64,000 nucleotides of DNA. It comes from Methylorubrum populi. GTDB lineage: Bacteria > Pseudomonadota > Alphaproteobacteria > Rhizobiales > Beijerinckiaceae. Every line of letters begins with the position of its first letter. Positions within the stretch are counted from its first letter, which is position 1. The position numbers and the translations under genes were made by a program. Of this stretch, positions 18,582-27,166 are shown piece after piece. The stretch is taken from positions 2,752,501 through 2,816,500 of the forward strand of contig NZ_AP014809.1 in NCBI RefSeq assembly GCF_002355515.1, written 5' to 3'. The notes under the pieces are model-generated. The model did no database searches, was not told where the DNA came from, and saw only the letters and a list, made by a program, of their open reading frames with translations.

Positions 18582-18941
18582 TCACTGCGGCTGGAGAGCG
18601 GCGGACGCGAGCAGGTTTTCGATCTGCGCGTCCGAGAGAGATAAGGTCGCCTGGACGAAGACGAGCAGTGCGCAGCCGGGCGTGATGACGGCCGTCGTCC
18701 GATAGGCGCGATTGACGGGGTTGCTCACGTCGGAAGGAACAGCGTCTCGCACCGTGGCCGAGGCGCCCGGAAAGGCGTTCTCAAGAGCGGCGTAGAACTG
18801 GCCGGCCGTAAGCGCGCCGTCGCCGCCGCTGGCCGCCACGACATCGAGTGTGACGGCTGTGCCTTGCCGGCCGACCTTCACGGTGCCCGTGGGAGAGCGG
18901 ACGTCGATTGGGAACGTCGGGCGGATCGGATAGCTCGGCAT
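18582..18941 (-). CDS. Small structural-module protein, paralogue of the 28589-29017 product
   Basis: The 119-residue product has no named family. Its C-terminal half shares the order RDAVPSD...N...(T)LSL(S/T)DAQ with the 142-residue protein at 28589-29017 in the same operon, so the two are paralogous modules. Both sit beside large tail proteins. It may be a fibre-associated or baseplate-like component; this is inference from position. Confidence 0.65.
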   Translation of the reverse strand: MPSYPIRPTFPIDVRSPTGTVKVGRQGTAVTLDVVAASGGDGALTAGQFYAALENAFPGASATVRDAVPSDVSNPVNRAYRTTAVITPGCALLVFVQATLSLSDAQIENLLASAALQPQ

Positions 18942-18950
18942 GGTGCGTCC

Positions 18951-19337
18951 TCAGGCGAATTCGACCGGCTCGCAGAAGACCTCTTCCGTCTCCGGCCCGA
19001 TGGTGACGAGCACCCGCACGTCGTAGAGACCCGGCGGCACGTCGAAGAGCGAGCCCGCGGGAAACACGGCCTCGACAAGGCCGGGGTTCGAGACGACGAG
19101 CGTGCCGGACGCGAGCGAGGCCGCGAGCACGGGGACCGGCTCCCGCCCACTCCAGCAACCACGATGCGGCGCCCGCGGCGTCACCTCGATCGCGACCTCG
19201 GAGCAGGTCGAGAAGTCGATCAGGCCCGCGTCCGTGATGTCGAGGCGCCCGCGCTCGTCGGCGCTGCGAAAGACGTGGCGGAACCGCCACTGCCCGCGCC
19301 GGGAGACGGCGCCGAGCGTGTTCATGAAGGACGGCAT
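18951..19337 (-). CDS. Small tail-module protein, unknown function
   Basis: The 128-residue product (start MPSFMNTLGAVSRRG) is predicted mainly beta (VVSNPGLVEAVFPAGSLF, GLYDVRVLVTIGPET), like small immunoglobulin-like or beta-sandwich virion proteins. It lies 5 nt after the tail-collar gene and 9 nt before the next gene. A second ATG at residue 5 is possible. Confidence 0.6.
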   Translation of the reverse strand: MPSFMNTLGAVSRRGQWRFRHVFRSADERGRLDITDAGLIDFSTCSEVAIEVTPRAPHRGCWSGREPVPVLAASLASGTLVVSNPGLVEAVFPAGSLFDVPPGLYDVRVLVTIGPETEEVFCEPVEFA

Positions 19338-19342
19338 CGGCG

Positions 19343-20569
19343 TCAGAGCTTCAGGTAGAAGGTGCCGAGACGGCTCGGCGGGAGGTTCGACACCGGCAAT
19401 CCACCGCCTGGGTTCGGCTGCGAGACGCTGAACGTCTTCGCCGCCGGGACACCGGTGTTGGCGTTCGCGAGCCCCTGCTGCAGGTTCGTCACCGGCGAGG
19501 CGCCGGTCGAGGCGGTGATCGAGGCCGTCGCGAGGGTCTCGTGCGTGATGTAGCTGTGCGCCGGGTAATCGACGGTCACCGAGCCGCCGGGCAACGTCGC
19601 CGGCAGGTTCCTGTTGGACAGCACGGTGAGCGCGTCGCCGCCGATCTGACCGGGCACCTGCGCGTCGCCCAGCGCCGAGAACCGGGCGCCCGACACCGTT
19701 CCAGTCGAGCCCGCCGCCGCGGCCTGCGAGAGCGTGATGGTGGTGCCGCTGATGTCCGTGATCGTGGTGCCGGCCGAAATGCCCGTCGCGATCACCGTCA
19801 TGCCGATGGCGAGCCGCGCGGAGCTGAACACCGTTGCGGTCGTCGATCCGGCGGTCAGCGTCAGATCCGTGATGGTCTGGAGCCGCCCGGCTGGGCTCGA
19901 CCCCATGTCGTCGAGGCCGGCCTGAAGGAGTCCCTGCATCGTCGGGATGACGATCTGCTTGCCGGCCGAGAAGTCGCTCGCGGCGGATGTGCCGCGCCCG
20001 CCGACGACCGAGGCGACCGTGTCGGGGAAGGTGTTCCAGAGGTAGGCGAAGGCTGCCGATGCGGTGGCGGAAGCAAGCTCGGTCGCACCGGAGCCCGCGC
20101 CGCCGAGCGTGCGCCCGTTCATCCGCACCCAGCCCGGCACAATCCCGGCGTCCAGGCGCCACTTCACATCGCCAGTCGCTGCGATGGCGGTCGGATCGAC
20201 GGTCCCTCCCTCGCCGCCGCCTCCGGTCGTTGGCGGCACGGTGCCGAGGCCGTCGTCGCGCCACAGCACATTGCCGTAGGGGCCGAGCACCTCCTCCGCG
20301 TAGAGGGCGGCCGGCAGATAGATGCGCGGGAATCGGCCCGTGCCGTCCGCCTTCACCGGCTGGGCGAGCGGCTTCGTCAGCGCCGCATCGGAGTAGACCG
20401 CGAGCGGCGTGGTCGTGCCGGCCTTGAAGAAGGCGACGCTCGGCACGAGCAGGGGGCGGCCCGAGGCGTCGAGGATCTGCTGGCGCGACTTCGGCCACGA
20501 CTCGGCGGCCGATGCAGCCGAGACCAGGCCGAGCGCGAGAACGAGCCCGGCGGCGAAGGATCGATGCAT
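19343..20569 (-). CDS. Tail-collar-domain protein with an apparent signal peptide
   Basis: The 408-residue protein begins MHRSFAAGLVLALGLVSAAS and then AAES, again a clear Sec-type signal. Residues 30-110 form a fibre-attachment-type domain (ILDASGRPLLVPSVAFFKAG, KADGTGRFPRIYLPA). A tail-collar segment follows (PGWVRMNGRTLGGAGSGATELA, then YLWNTFPD). The collar family forms distal parts of short tail fibres. A palindrome and a hairpin lie between it and the ejection gene, so it probably starts its own transcript. Why a virion protein would carry a secretion signal is not clear. Confidence 0.7.
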   Translation of the reverse strand: MHRSFAAGLVLALGLVSAASAAESWPKSRQQILDASGRPLLVPSVAFFKAGTTTPLAVYSDAALTKPLAQPVKADGTGRFPRIYLPAALYAEEVLGPYGNVLWRDDGLGTVPPTTGGGGEGGTVDPTAIAATGDVKWRLDAGIVPGWVRMNGRTLGGAGSGATELASATASAAFAYLWNTFPDTVASVVGGRGTSAASDFSAGKQIVIPTMQGLLQAGLDDMGSSPAGRLQTITDLTLTAGSTTATVFSSARLAIGMTVIATGISAGTTITDISGTTITLSQAAAAGSTGTVSGARFSALGDAQVPGQIGGDALTVLSNRNLPATLPGGSVTVDYPAHSYITHETLATASITASTGASPVTNLQQGLANANTGVPAAKTFSVSQPNPGGGLPVSNLPPSRLGTFYLKL

Positions 20570-20590
20570 GTGGGGGAGCCTGAAACGACG

Positions 20591-20616
20591 AAGCCCCGCA
20601 CGAGGGGGCGGGGCTT
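20591..20616 (-). other. Hairpin upstream of the tail-collar gene
   Basis: AAGCCCCGC (20591-20599) pairs with GCGGGGCTT (20608-20616), a perfect 9-bp stem. No T-run follows on the minus strand. It lies 22 nt before the gene's start, downstream of the palindrome at 20663. Confidence 0.5.
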
Positions 20617-20662
20617 GGTCAGGGCCAGCGCGTAGGGCGCGGCACGGTGATCAAATCGCGGG

Positions 20663-20682
20663 TTTTGCCCGACGGGTCAAGG
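20663..20682. promoter_or_regulatory. Dispersed late-region palindrome, copy 1
   Basis: On the minus strand this reads TTGACCCGTCGGGCAAAAC, nearly identical to the element at 34519 and related to that at 43715. TTGACC resembles a -35 and the CCCG-T-CGGG centre is a dyad. All three face a minus-strand gene, so a phage late promoter or regulator site is plausible. Confidence 0.45.
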
Positions 20683-20725
20683 GGCGTTGGCTGGCGACGG
20701 CGCGCGGACGTGCTACCGTGCCGCC

Positions 20726-21091
20726 ATGCCCTCGACCCCGTCGCAAAAGCTCTGGTGCCTCGCGCAGGTCGCGTTCATCGCGGCGCTCACTTACGGCATG
20801 TCCGTGCCGCCCGAAGGCAACCCCGCGCCGGTCAATCCGGCGCAGGTCGTCGTCAGCTTCGGGGTTTCGGTGATCATGGCGGCCTTCTTCACTGCCCTGA
20901 TCACCCGGCTATGGGACCGCGCGCACCTTCACCTGAAGGGGTCCGCTGTCCTCGCGGGAGCCGCTGCCGGCGCTGCGGGCCCCGAGCACCACGAGGCGGT
21001 GCAACAGCGCGATCGTATCGGCTCCGGGCTTGGCGTTCGCGAGATCCGCAAGACGCCGTCCTCCCTCTGGCGTGGTCAGCAGCGCGGCTAA
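20726..21091 (+). CDS. Possible small two-span membrane protein, antisense overlap
   Basis: The first 70 residues hold two convincing membrane segments (LWCLAQVAFIAALTYGM and VVVSFGVSVIMAAFFTALI) ending in RLWDRAHLHLK, all within the gap between two minus-strand genes. The frame then runs 180 nt antisense into the ejection-protein gene with poor-looking sequence. Either the gene is real with an overlapping 3' end or the reading is partly chance. No good ribosome-binding site is visible. Confidence 0.4.
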   Translation: MPSTPSQKLWCLAQVAFIAALTYGMSVPPEGNPAPVNPAQVVVSFGVSVIMAAFFTALITRLWDRAHLHLKGSAVLAGAAAGAAGPEHHEAVQQRDRIGSGLGVREIRKTPSSLWRGQQRG

Positions 21092-24000
21092 GCGGTCAAC
21101 GTTCCGGCCCGCCTGCCAGTCCTCGATGCCCTGGGCGATCCGCTTCGGCAGGTTGAGGCCGCCAGTCGCAAGCGCCTTGTTCGCCTCCCCGCCGAGGCCG
21201 CCCTTGCGCAGTTCTGCCAGCGCCTCGTTGTTGAACGAGGTCCGCGAACCGACGCCCTGGCGCGTGCCGGTGGCCTCGAAGATGTCGAGCAGGCGGGAGA
21301 AGCCAGCGGCGAGCCGCTCGCCGTCCGGAAGGGCGCGGATCGCAGCGAAGACGTTCTCGCCGGCCAGATCGTTGCCGCGGATGCTGGCTGCGAACTTGGC
21401 CCCGCCCGCCTGATTGGCGCCGCTCTGGAGATCCTTGGTCTTGGCCGCGAACTCGGTCCCGAGATAGGTCCGGACGAGCTCGCGCGCCGCCAGCGGATTG
21501 CTGCGCGAGATCGCACCGACCGCGGCCCCGACATCGGCCGAGGAGCCCTCGACGGGTTTGACCGGGAACAGCGCGTCGATCGCGCCCTTCATGTCCGGCC
21601 GCTCGGCGATCCGGCCCAGCGGAGAGCGCTCCACGGCCTCGCGGCCCTGATGGGCGAGGGCGAGGCGCTGGAGCCGCCTGCGCGCCTCCGGCAGGAGGGC
21701 GAGCAGGTCTTCGTTCTGGCGCATCGCGGCGCGGATCCGCTCTGCCGTGACGCCACCCTGGCCGCTCACCCCGTCGAGGATGCGCGTCACCTCGCGGGCC
21801 GCGAACGCGTTGCGCGCCGCGGGCGTGGCGTTGGCCAGGAACTCGCGGGCGGCGGTGGCGCCCTCCAGGTGGGTCGGCACCTGCTCTGCGGGCGTATTCA
21901 GCCTGCGAGTTTCAGGGTCGCGCTGCGTCACACGGCCGAGCGGGGTATTCCCGCCGAACGGCTCCAGGGGCCGGCTGTTGGCCGCGAAGTTGGCGTCGGC
22001 CACCGCCATCTCAGGCGCCGTCTTGAGCTGCTCGTCGAGCGCTGTTCGCACGCTCTGCAAGCGGCTCACCATGACGCCGTCGCCGGCCTTGCGGGCCTCT
22101 CGAAGCACTTGGTCGAGACGCTCGCGGGTCTGGTGCAAGCCGTCGATGGTCAGCTCCGTCTCGCGCACACCCGACACTGGGTCGGGCCGGTTGCCGTGCA
22201 GGTCGCGCCGAACAGCCTCGAGGGCGCTCCGGATGTTGCCTTTCGCCGTCCCAAGCGCCGTGTCGATGGCGTCGATGGCCGGTTGCGGATTCACTTGGCC
22301 GAAGCGGACGTCCGGGATCTCTTCCGTGACGGTGGTGCTCTTTACGTAGGGGGCGGGCGGCTCGCGCATCGCGCCAACGGTGCGCTCGTAGGCCTCCAGC
22401 GGATCGACGTGCTCGCCCCGCATCAGGGCGCCGACCGTCCGGCTGCGGATCTCGGGGCTGAGGCTCTCGGGCGGCACGCCGGCACGGCTCAGCGCCTCGT
22501 CCAGGCTGCTCTCCGCCTGCGACTGCGCTGCCCGGTACTCGTCCGTCACCTGTCCCTGCCGACCGCGCGCCGCGGCAGCTTGCCGCTCGCTGTCAATGGG
22601 GAAGCTCGGCACGCCGCGCTGCTCGTTCTGAAGCTTGCGCAGCAGCTCGTTGGTGATGTCCCGCGCGGCGCCGCCATCGGCGTCGGCGCGGAGATACCCG
22701 GCCTCGATCAGACGCTCGCGCCAATAGTTGTCGATGCCCTTGCCGCCCTCGCGCGCCACGTTCCCCATGCCGGGGATGTTGAAGCGCTGAAGGTCCGTGG
22801 CCAGCACGTCGCCATCAAGCCGCAGGCCGCCGTGCCGGGCGACGAAGCGAGCAAGGCTCTCCGGGCCAGCGGCGGCCGAGGCCTCGACGACAGGCGGCGG
22901 GTCCATGGGACGAGGGGCGGCGTCCGTGAAGCGCGGGGCGCCCTCTGGCTGCGTAATGATCGGCTCGCCCGGTCGCTCGACGGTCACGGTGCGCTCAACG
23001 CCCACGCGCTCTGGCGCAGCGCGGGCGGCAGCATAGTCGCGATTCCCCTGTTCGGAGCGGGCCGCCTCGCGGGCATCGGCGACGCCGCGCATCTCGCGCT
23101 GGATCACCTGGCCGGCCTGATCCGGGGAGACGCGCGGGCCGGCCGCCTGCGTCGCGCGGATCACCGCCTGCCCCTCAGGCGTTGCAGCGACCGCGCTGCG
23201 GGCCGCGGCCTGGACGGCCTCGCCGGAACGCGCGGAGGAGGGGGAAGCGGGCGCGATCGCGTCGAGCCCAGCCTGCCCGGCCGCATCGATCTGGCCGGGG
23301 CGCGCGGCGAAGAACTCGGAGAGGCCGCCTTGCCCCTCCACGACGCGCTGGAGATCGCCCAGCCGACGCGGGCCGACGACCTGCTGCAGCGCCTCGGCCC
23401 AGGTCAGGGCGACGCCACGCGCCGCCGCATCGTCCATGAGCGAGCGCACCGCCGTGACCTCGTCGGCCGAGATCTTGCCGGCTCCGGCATCGAACAGGCG
23501 CTCGGCCGTGCCGGGGCGGCGCGCGAAGGCCTGCGCGGCACCGCCCGCGACGCCGCCGACGAGGCGGGCGACAGGCTCGGCCTCGGTGCCCTTGGTGACC
23601 TGACCGGCCGTCTCGGAGGCGAGCGCCGGCACCAAAGCGTTGCGCGCGGCCGTCGCGACGGTCTTGCCCGCGCCGGGGACGAACTCGGCCACGGTGCGGG
23701 CGAACTCGCCGGCCGTGGTCTGGGGTTCGTAGAGCTTGCCGGTCGCGGCTTCGAGCGCGCCGATCGCGGTTTGACCCGGCATCGGCAGCTCGGACGGCGA
23801 GGGGAGCCCGCCCTTCACCGCGGCGCGGGCCGCGGCGGCTTCGGCCTCCGGCAGTGGCGCCTTGCCCGCCAGGGCACGCGCCCCCTTGGCCACCTTGTCG
23901 GTCAGGTAGCCGATGCCGGTCTCCGCCAGCCCGAGCACGGTCTGCGGCAGGTCCGGCAGGCTCGCGGCACCGCGGATGATGCCGGCGCCCGCCGACTGGA

Positions 24001-24160
24001 CGACGTCGCCGACCGCCGAGGGCGCTTCCGCCGTCGGCTTGCCACCCTTCGGAGCACCCTCGTCGAACCGGTCGAAGAAGTTGCCGCCGTCGGCCGCGGG
24101 CTTGCCACCCGAAGCCTTCGGAGCCGGCTGGTCGTCGAACTGGTCGAAGAAGTTCGCCAT
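20909..24160 (-). CDS. Large internal virion / DNA ejection protein
   Basis: The 1083-residue protein opens with a repeated motif (ANFFDQFDDQ, then GNFFDRFDE) typical of large podovirus internal proteins. Residues 55-110 and 160-200 contain alanine/glycine-rich amphipathic helices; the middle and end are long charged helices. No enzyme motif is evident. In P22-like phages such proteins are packed near the portal and ejected to form a channel across the envelope. It is the last of three ejection-type genes, 5 nt after the tail-lysozyme gene. The exact homologue is uncertain. Confidence 0.65.
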   Translation of the reverse strand: MANFFDQFDDQPAPKASGGKPAADGGNFFDRFDEGAPKGGKPTAEAPSAVGDVVQSAGAGIIRGAASLPDLPQTVLGLAETGIGYLTDKVAKGARALAGKAPLPEAEAAAARAAVKGGLPSPSELPMPGQTAIGALEAATGKLYEPQTTAGEFARTVAEFVPGAGKTVATAARNALVPALASETAGQVTKGTEAEPVARLVGGVAGGAAQAFARRPGTAERLFDAGAGKISADEVTAVRSLMDDAAARGVALTWAEALQQVVGPRRLGDLQRVVEGQGGLSEFFAARPGQIDAAGQAGLDAIAPASPSSARSGEAVQAAARSAVAATPEGQAVIRATQAAGPRVSPDQAGQVIQREMRGVADAREAARSEQGNRDYAAARAAPERVGVERTVTVERPGEPIITQPEGAPRFTDAAPRPMDPPPVVEASAAAGPESLARFVARHGGLRLDGDVLATDLQRFNIPGMGNVAREGGKGIDNYWRERLIEAGYLRADADGGAARDITNELLRKLQNEQRGVPSFPIDSERQAAAARGRQGQVTDEYRAAQSQAESSLDEALSRAGVPPESLSPEIRSRTVGALMRGEHVDPLEAYERTVGAMREPPAPYVKSTTVTEEIPDVRFGQVNPQPAIDAIDTALGTAKGNIRSALEAVRRDLHGNRPDPVSGVRETELTIDGLHQTRERLDQVLREARKAGDGVMVSRLQSVRTALDEQLKTAPEMAVADANFAANSRPLEPFGGNTPLGRVTQRDPETRRLNTPAEQVPTHLEGATAAREFLANATPAARNAFAAREVTRILDGVSGQGGVTAERIRAAMRQNEDLLALLPEARRRLQRLALAHQGREAVERSPLGRIAERPDMKGAIDALFPVKPVEGSSADVGAAVGAISRSNPLAARELVRTYLGTEFAAKTKDLQSGANQAGGAKFAASIRGNDLAGENVFAAIRALPDGERLAAGFSRLLDIFEATGTRQGVGSRTSFNNEALAELRKGGLGGEANKALATGGLNLPKRIAQGIEDWQAGRNVDRLAALLTTPEGGRRLADLANAKPGADTIALLHRLVVLGARSAGSGSREDSGPLQVKVRAVP

Positions 24161-24165
24161 CAGGA

Positions 24166-26310
24166 TCAGGGTCCCGCGAGGATGCTGTCCGGCCCGTTCT
24201 CACGGACCGGGCCGAGGATGCGCGCCGAGGCGCCCTCACCATACTTGGCATCGAACTGCGTGCGCAGGTTCGGATCGGACCGCAGCGCGCGGACCGCCGC
24301 CATGGGGATGCTGACCGGGCCGGTGGGCGCGGTCGGCTTCGCTGCCTCGGCAGCGGCAGGAGCCGCCCCCTGCGCAGCCGACCGATCGCCCTGTCTGGAC
24401 TGCCCGCGCCGGTAGCTCTTGAACCGCTCGAACGGACCAGGCAGAGCCCGGAGAGCCCGGTCGGCCTCGGCCTGATCGACCTCGCCGCGCAGCGCCCGCC
24501 CGGCGATCTCGCCCGCCGCAGCCTGATAGTCGAGCAGTCCGCGGAAGGTGTCCGAAACGATCTTGTTGCCCTCGGGCGTCTTCAGCAGCGAGGGAATCGC
24601 ATTGCGGAAGGTTCGCATCTCCATGTCGGAGGTGGCGCCCGATCCCGGCACGCGCATCTGCGGGGTGAGACGGTCTGCGATGGCCCCGAAGGCCTCCATC
24701 TCGCCGAGCTTGCCGCCCGTGAGCCCGTCGGCGACACCATCAAGCCCGGCGGCCTTGGCGAACTGCGCCAGCGTGAGGCGAACCTGCGCGCCGCGCCCGG
24801 TCGCGATCTGAGCGCCGAGATCGGACAAGGCCTCGACGTCGCCGCGCATCCGCACCGACTGATCGGCCGCGTCTACGATCTCGCCGTAGCGCTTCGCCTG
24901 GTGCTCGTTGGCCTTCTCGGCGAACTTGCCCGCTCCCTTGGTATCGACGTTCACCTGCGTGCGAGCGCCGCCGATCCCGAAAGGCTTCCCGTCCGGGCCC
25001 ATGCCAGCGCCGGTGCCCTCGGGGATGCCGTAGGATTGACGCTCCTCGGCCGTCAGCGGGCGCGGCTGTTGGCCGGCGATGATGACACGGGACTGGGTCG
25101 GATCGGTCGAGTGCAGCGCCACCATGCCGACACCGGGCATCGCCTGATAGGTGAACTTCGAGCTGTCCTTGTCCGGTGCCGTGAACAGCACGTCACCCGT
25201 GGCGGTGTCCACGAGGCTGTTGCCGACCGTCGCGGTGTTCCGCTTGGCCTGCCCGATGGGGAGGATCTGGCCGTTGCGGGTATTCACCCAGGCGCTCTGC
25301 CCGTTGACCTCCTTCAGGTCCCAGCCGGCGTCTTGCCCCTTGAGCATCTGCCCGAAGATCTGCCCGGCCATGGCGCGGGTCTGCGGGTTGCGCCACGCAG
25401 CGTTAAGGGCGGTTTGGAGCTCGGGCGTCATGCGGGTGCCAGCGCCCGCCGGGAAGCCGGGGAAGGCCTGCGACGGTGCGGCCACGGCCCCACCCTGCGG
25501 GACGACGAAGCTGGCCGGCTGCGCGCCGGCGGCGGGGAGGTTCGGGGCGTCGGGCTCGGCCGAGGCGACCTGCGTCGGGGCCGGACCTTCCGACGGCGTG
25601 CCACCGAGGCGGGCGAGATATTGACGCGTCGAACCGAGTCGAGCGGCGAACTCGCCGCCGAGTCGGTTGTAGCCGGCGAACTTCCAGGCGTTCGCCATCA
25701 ACTGATTGGCTTCCTCCGGGCTCTTGGCGTTCTGGAGGGCGAGCGTCAGCTCCGGGCTTTCGGTGAGGGCGAAGGTCGCCTGTGCCGCAACCGGATCCTT
25801 GGCCCCGGCCGTCAGGCGCCGCATGTTGGCGAAGCGGTCGCCGCGCCAGGACAGGATGCCGCCCGAGGTGCCGGGCTGCCCGCTCTCGCTCGGATCGGAC
25901 CACGACCCGGTGATGTTGCCGGGCTTGTAGCCGCTCTCGCGTCCGGCATAGGCCGCCATGGCGGCGAGGCCGTAGGGGTTGGTCAGGCCGCCGGACTTCA
26001 GCGCGTCGACGAAGCGGGTCTCGATCTCGCCTCCGCTGCCCGGAACGCGCATCGGCGCCGCGCCCCCGCCCGCGAACGAGGGAAGAGCCGCGGGCGTGCT
26101 GGACGGCGCAGCCGGAGCAACGGTCCCGCCTGCCGGCGCGCCTAGCCCGGTCGCCGGCACAGCCGCGGCGCCGCCCTTGTAGGCGTTCATGAGGTTGGAG
26201 ATCAGCGTCGGCGCCTCCTCCTCCTGCGCCTGCTTGCGGGCGTCCGCATAGGCGCTCCCGAAGGCATCGCCGAGGCCCGACACCATCTGGAAGACGGTCG
26301 CACCGTTCAT
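24166..26310 (-). CDS. Ejection protein with a phage tail lysozyme domain
   Basis: The 714-residue protein has a helical N-terminus, an Ala/Pro linker (residues 45-90) and a tail-lysozyme-type domain at about residues 95-235 (LTNPYGLAAMAAYAGRESGY with the probable catalytic Glu125, then GSWSDPSESG and GILSWRGDR). A conserved-looking beta region (residues 300-420) and a helical tail ending PTGPVSIPMAAVRAL follow. It would locally open peptidoglycan during DNA entry. It follows the smaller ejection gene by 4 nt, so the three ejection proteins form one translational unit. Confidence 0.8.
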   Translation of the reverse strand: MNGATVFQMVSGLGDAFGSAYADARKQAQEEEAPTLISNLMNAYKGGAAAVPATGLGAPAGGTVAPAAPSSTPAALPSFAGGGAAPMRVPGSGGEIETRFVDALKSGGLTNPYGLAAMAAYAGRESGYKPGNITGSWSDPSESGQPGTSGGILSWRGDRFANMRRLTAGAKDPVAAQATFALTESPELTLALQNAKSPEEANQLMANAWKFAGYNRLGGEFAARLGSTRQYLARLGGTPSEGPAPTQVASAEPDAPNLPAAGAQPASFVVPQGGAVAAPSQAFPGFPAGAGTRMTPELQTALNAAWRNPQTRAMAGQIFGQMLKGQDAGWDLKEVNGQSAWVNTRNGQILPIGQAKRNTATVGNSLVDTATGDVLFTAPDKDSSKFTYQAMPGVGMVALHSTDPTQSRVIIAGQQPRPLTAEERQSYGIPEGTGAGMGPDGKPFGIGGARTQVNVDTKGAGKFAEKANEHQAKRYGEIVDAADQSVRMRGDVEALSDLGAQIATGRGAQVRLTLAQFAKAAGLDGVADGLTGGKLGEMEAFGAIADRLTPQMRVPGSGATSDMEMRTFRNAIPSLLKTPEGNKIVSDTFRGLLDYQAAAGEIAGRALRGEVDQAEADRALRALPGPFERFKSYRRGQSRQGDRSAAQGAAPAAAEAAKPTAPTGPVSIPMAAVRALRSDPNLRTQFDAKYGEGASARILGPVRENGPDSILAGP

Positions 26311-26314
26311 CGCG

Positions 26315-27034
26315 TCACCCGAAGATCGAGAAGGCAGAGGAGAAATTGCTGCCGATGTTGCTCAGCGCGGACGGGTTGCCGGCGAGACCGCCGATTCCCT
26401 TCGCGAGCAGGTTCGCGCCGCCCATCAGCGCACCGAACCGGTTCTCCGCCGCCTGCTGCCCGGCCATGAGGCCCTGCTGTCCGGCCGTCGCGAGCCCCTT
26501 GGCCGTGTCGGTCGAGATGCCGGCCTTGGCCACACCGGTCTGGAAGCCGACGTTGCCGAGCCCGGTCTCCGCCCCGGCCTGCCCCGAGACCGCGGTCGCC
26601 CGCTTCGTGTCGAGGTTCGCGAGGTTGGCCAGCCAGTTGTTGAAATCCTGGCTGGCGAGGCCGGAGGCGAACTTCATCGCGTCCGTGTCCGCGTTGCCCG
26701 AGGCGAGCGTGCCGTTGACGGCGCGGGCCCGGGCGAGCGCCTGGAGCCCCTGGTCCATGTTGAAGGTGTAGCTCGGCGAGGCCGTGTAGGCTGACCGTGC
26801 GGCGGCCGAGGCGTCGGCGCCGTTCACGCCGATTGCGTCCTGGTAGAGCTTGGCGCCGCCCCGGTACTCATCGGCGAGGTTGCCGAAGAGCCCCGAAGCC
26901 TTGCCGTACTGATCCTTCGCGAAGCCGAGGCCCTGGTCGAGGGCGTCCTTCGCCTCGTTCTCACCCTGCTGGAGCTGCTGCGCGCCCCAGATCGCGGCCT
27001 GACGCCCGGCCTTGCCCGAGAAGATGCTGGCCAC
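26315..27034 (-). CDS. Internal virion (DNA transfer) protein
   Basis: The 239-residue protein is almost entirely helical. It shows the pattern seen in small ejection proteins of P22-like phages: an N-terminal helix with QQGENEAKDALDQG, a central SPSYTFNMDQGLQALARA, then NGTLASG and a Gly/Ala-rich hydrophobic C-terminus (LMGGANLLAKGIGGLAG). It probably works with the two larger ejection proteins encoded next. Confidence 0.7.
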   Translation of the reverse strand: MASIFSGKAGRQAAIWGAQQLQQGENEAKDALDQGLGFAKDQYGKASGLFGNLADEYRGGAKLYQDAIGVNGADASAAARSAYTASPSYTFNMDQGLQALARARAVNGTLASGNADTDAMKFASGLASQDFNNWLANLANLDTKRATAVSGQAGAETGLGNVGFQTGVAKAGISTDTAKGLATAGQQGLMAGQQAAENRFGALMGGANLLAKGIGGLAGNPSALSNIGSNFSSAFSIFG

Positions 27035-27037
27035 GGA

Positions 27038-27166
27038 TCAGGCCTCCAGTTTGGCGATGCGGTCTTCGAGCGCCGCCACGTAGGCGAGCAGTTCGGAGAG
27101 GAACCGGAACCACTCGCGCGGCAGCGGCAGCGAGGCGGCGTTCGGGATGGTGGGCTTGGTGCTCAT
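27038..27166 (-). CDS. 42-residue protein between tail hub and ejection genes
   Basis: The ATG overlaps the stop of the gp10-like gene (ATGA) and the stop lies 3 nt before the next gene, so spacing is typical of this operon. The C-terminal half is a short coiled-coil-like helix (SELLAYVAALEDRIAKLEA). Its role is unknown. Confidence 0.6.
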   Translation of the reverse strand: MSTKPTIPNAASLPLPREWFRFLSELLAYVAALEDRIAKLEA

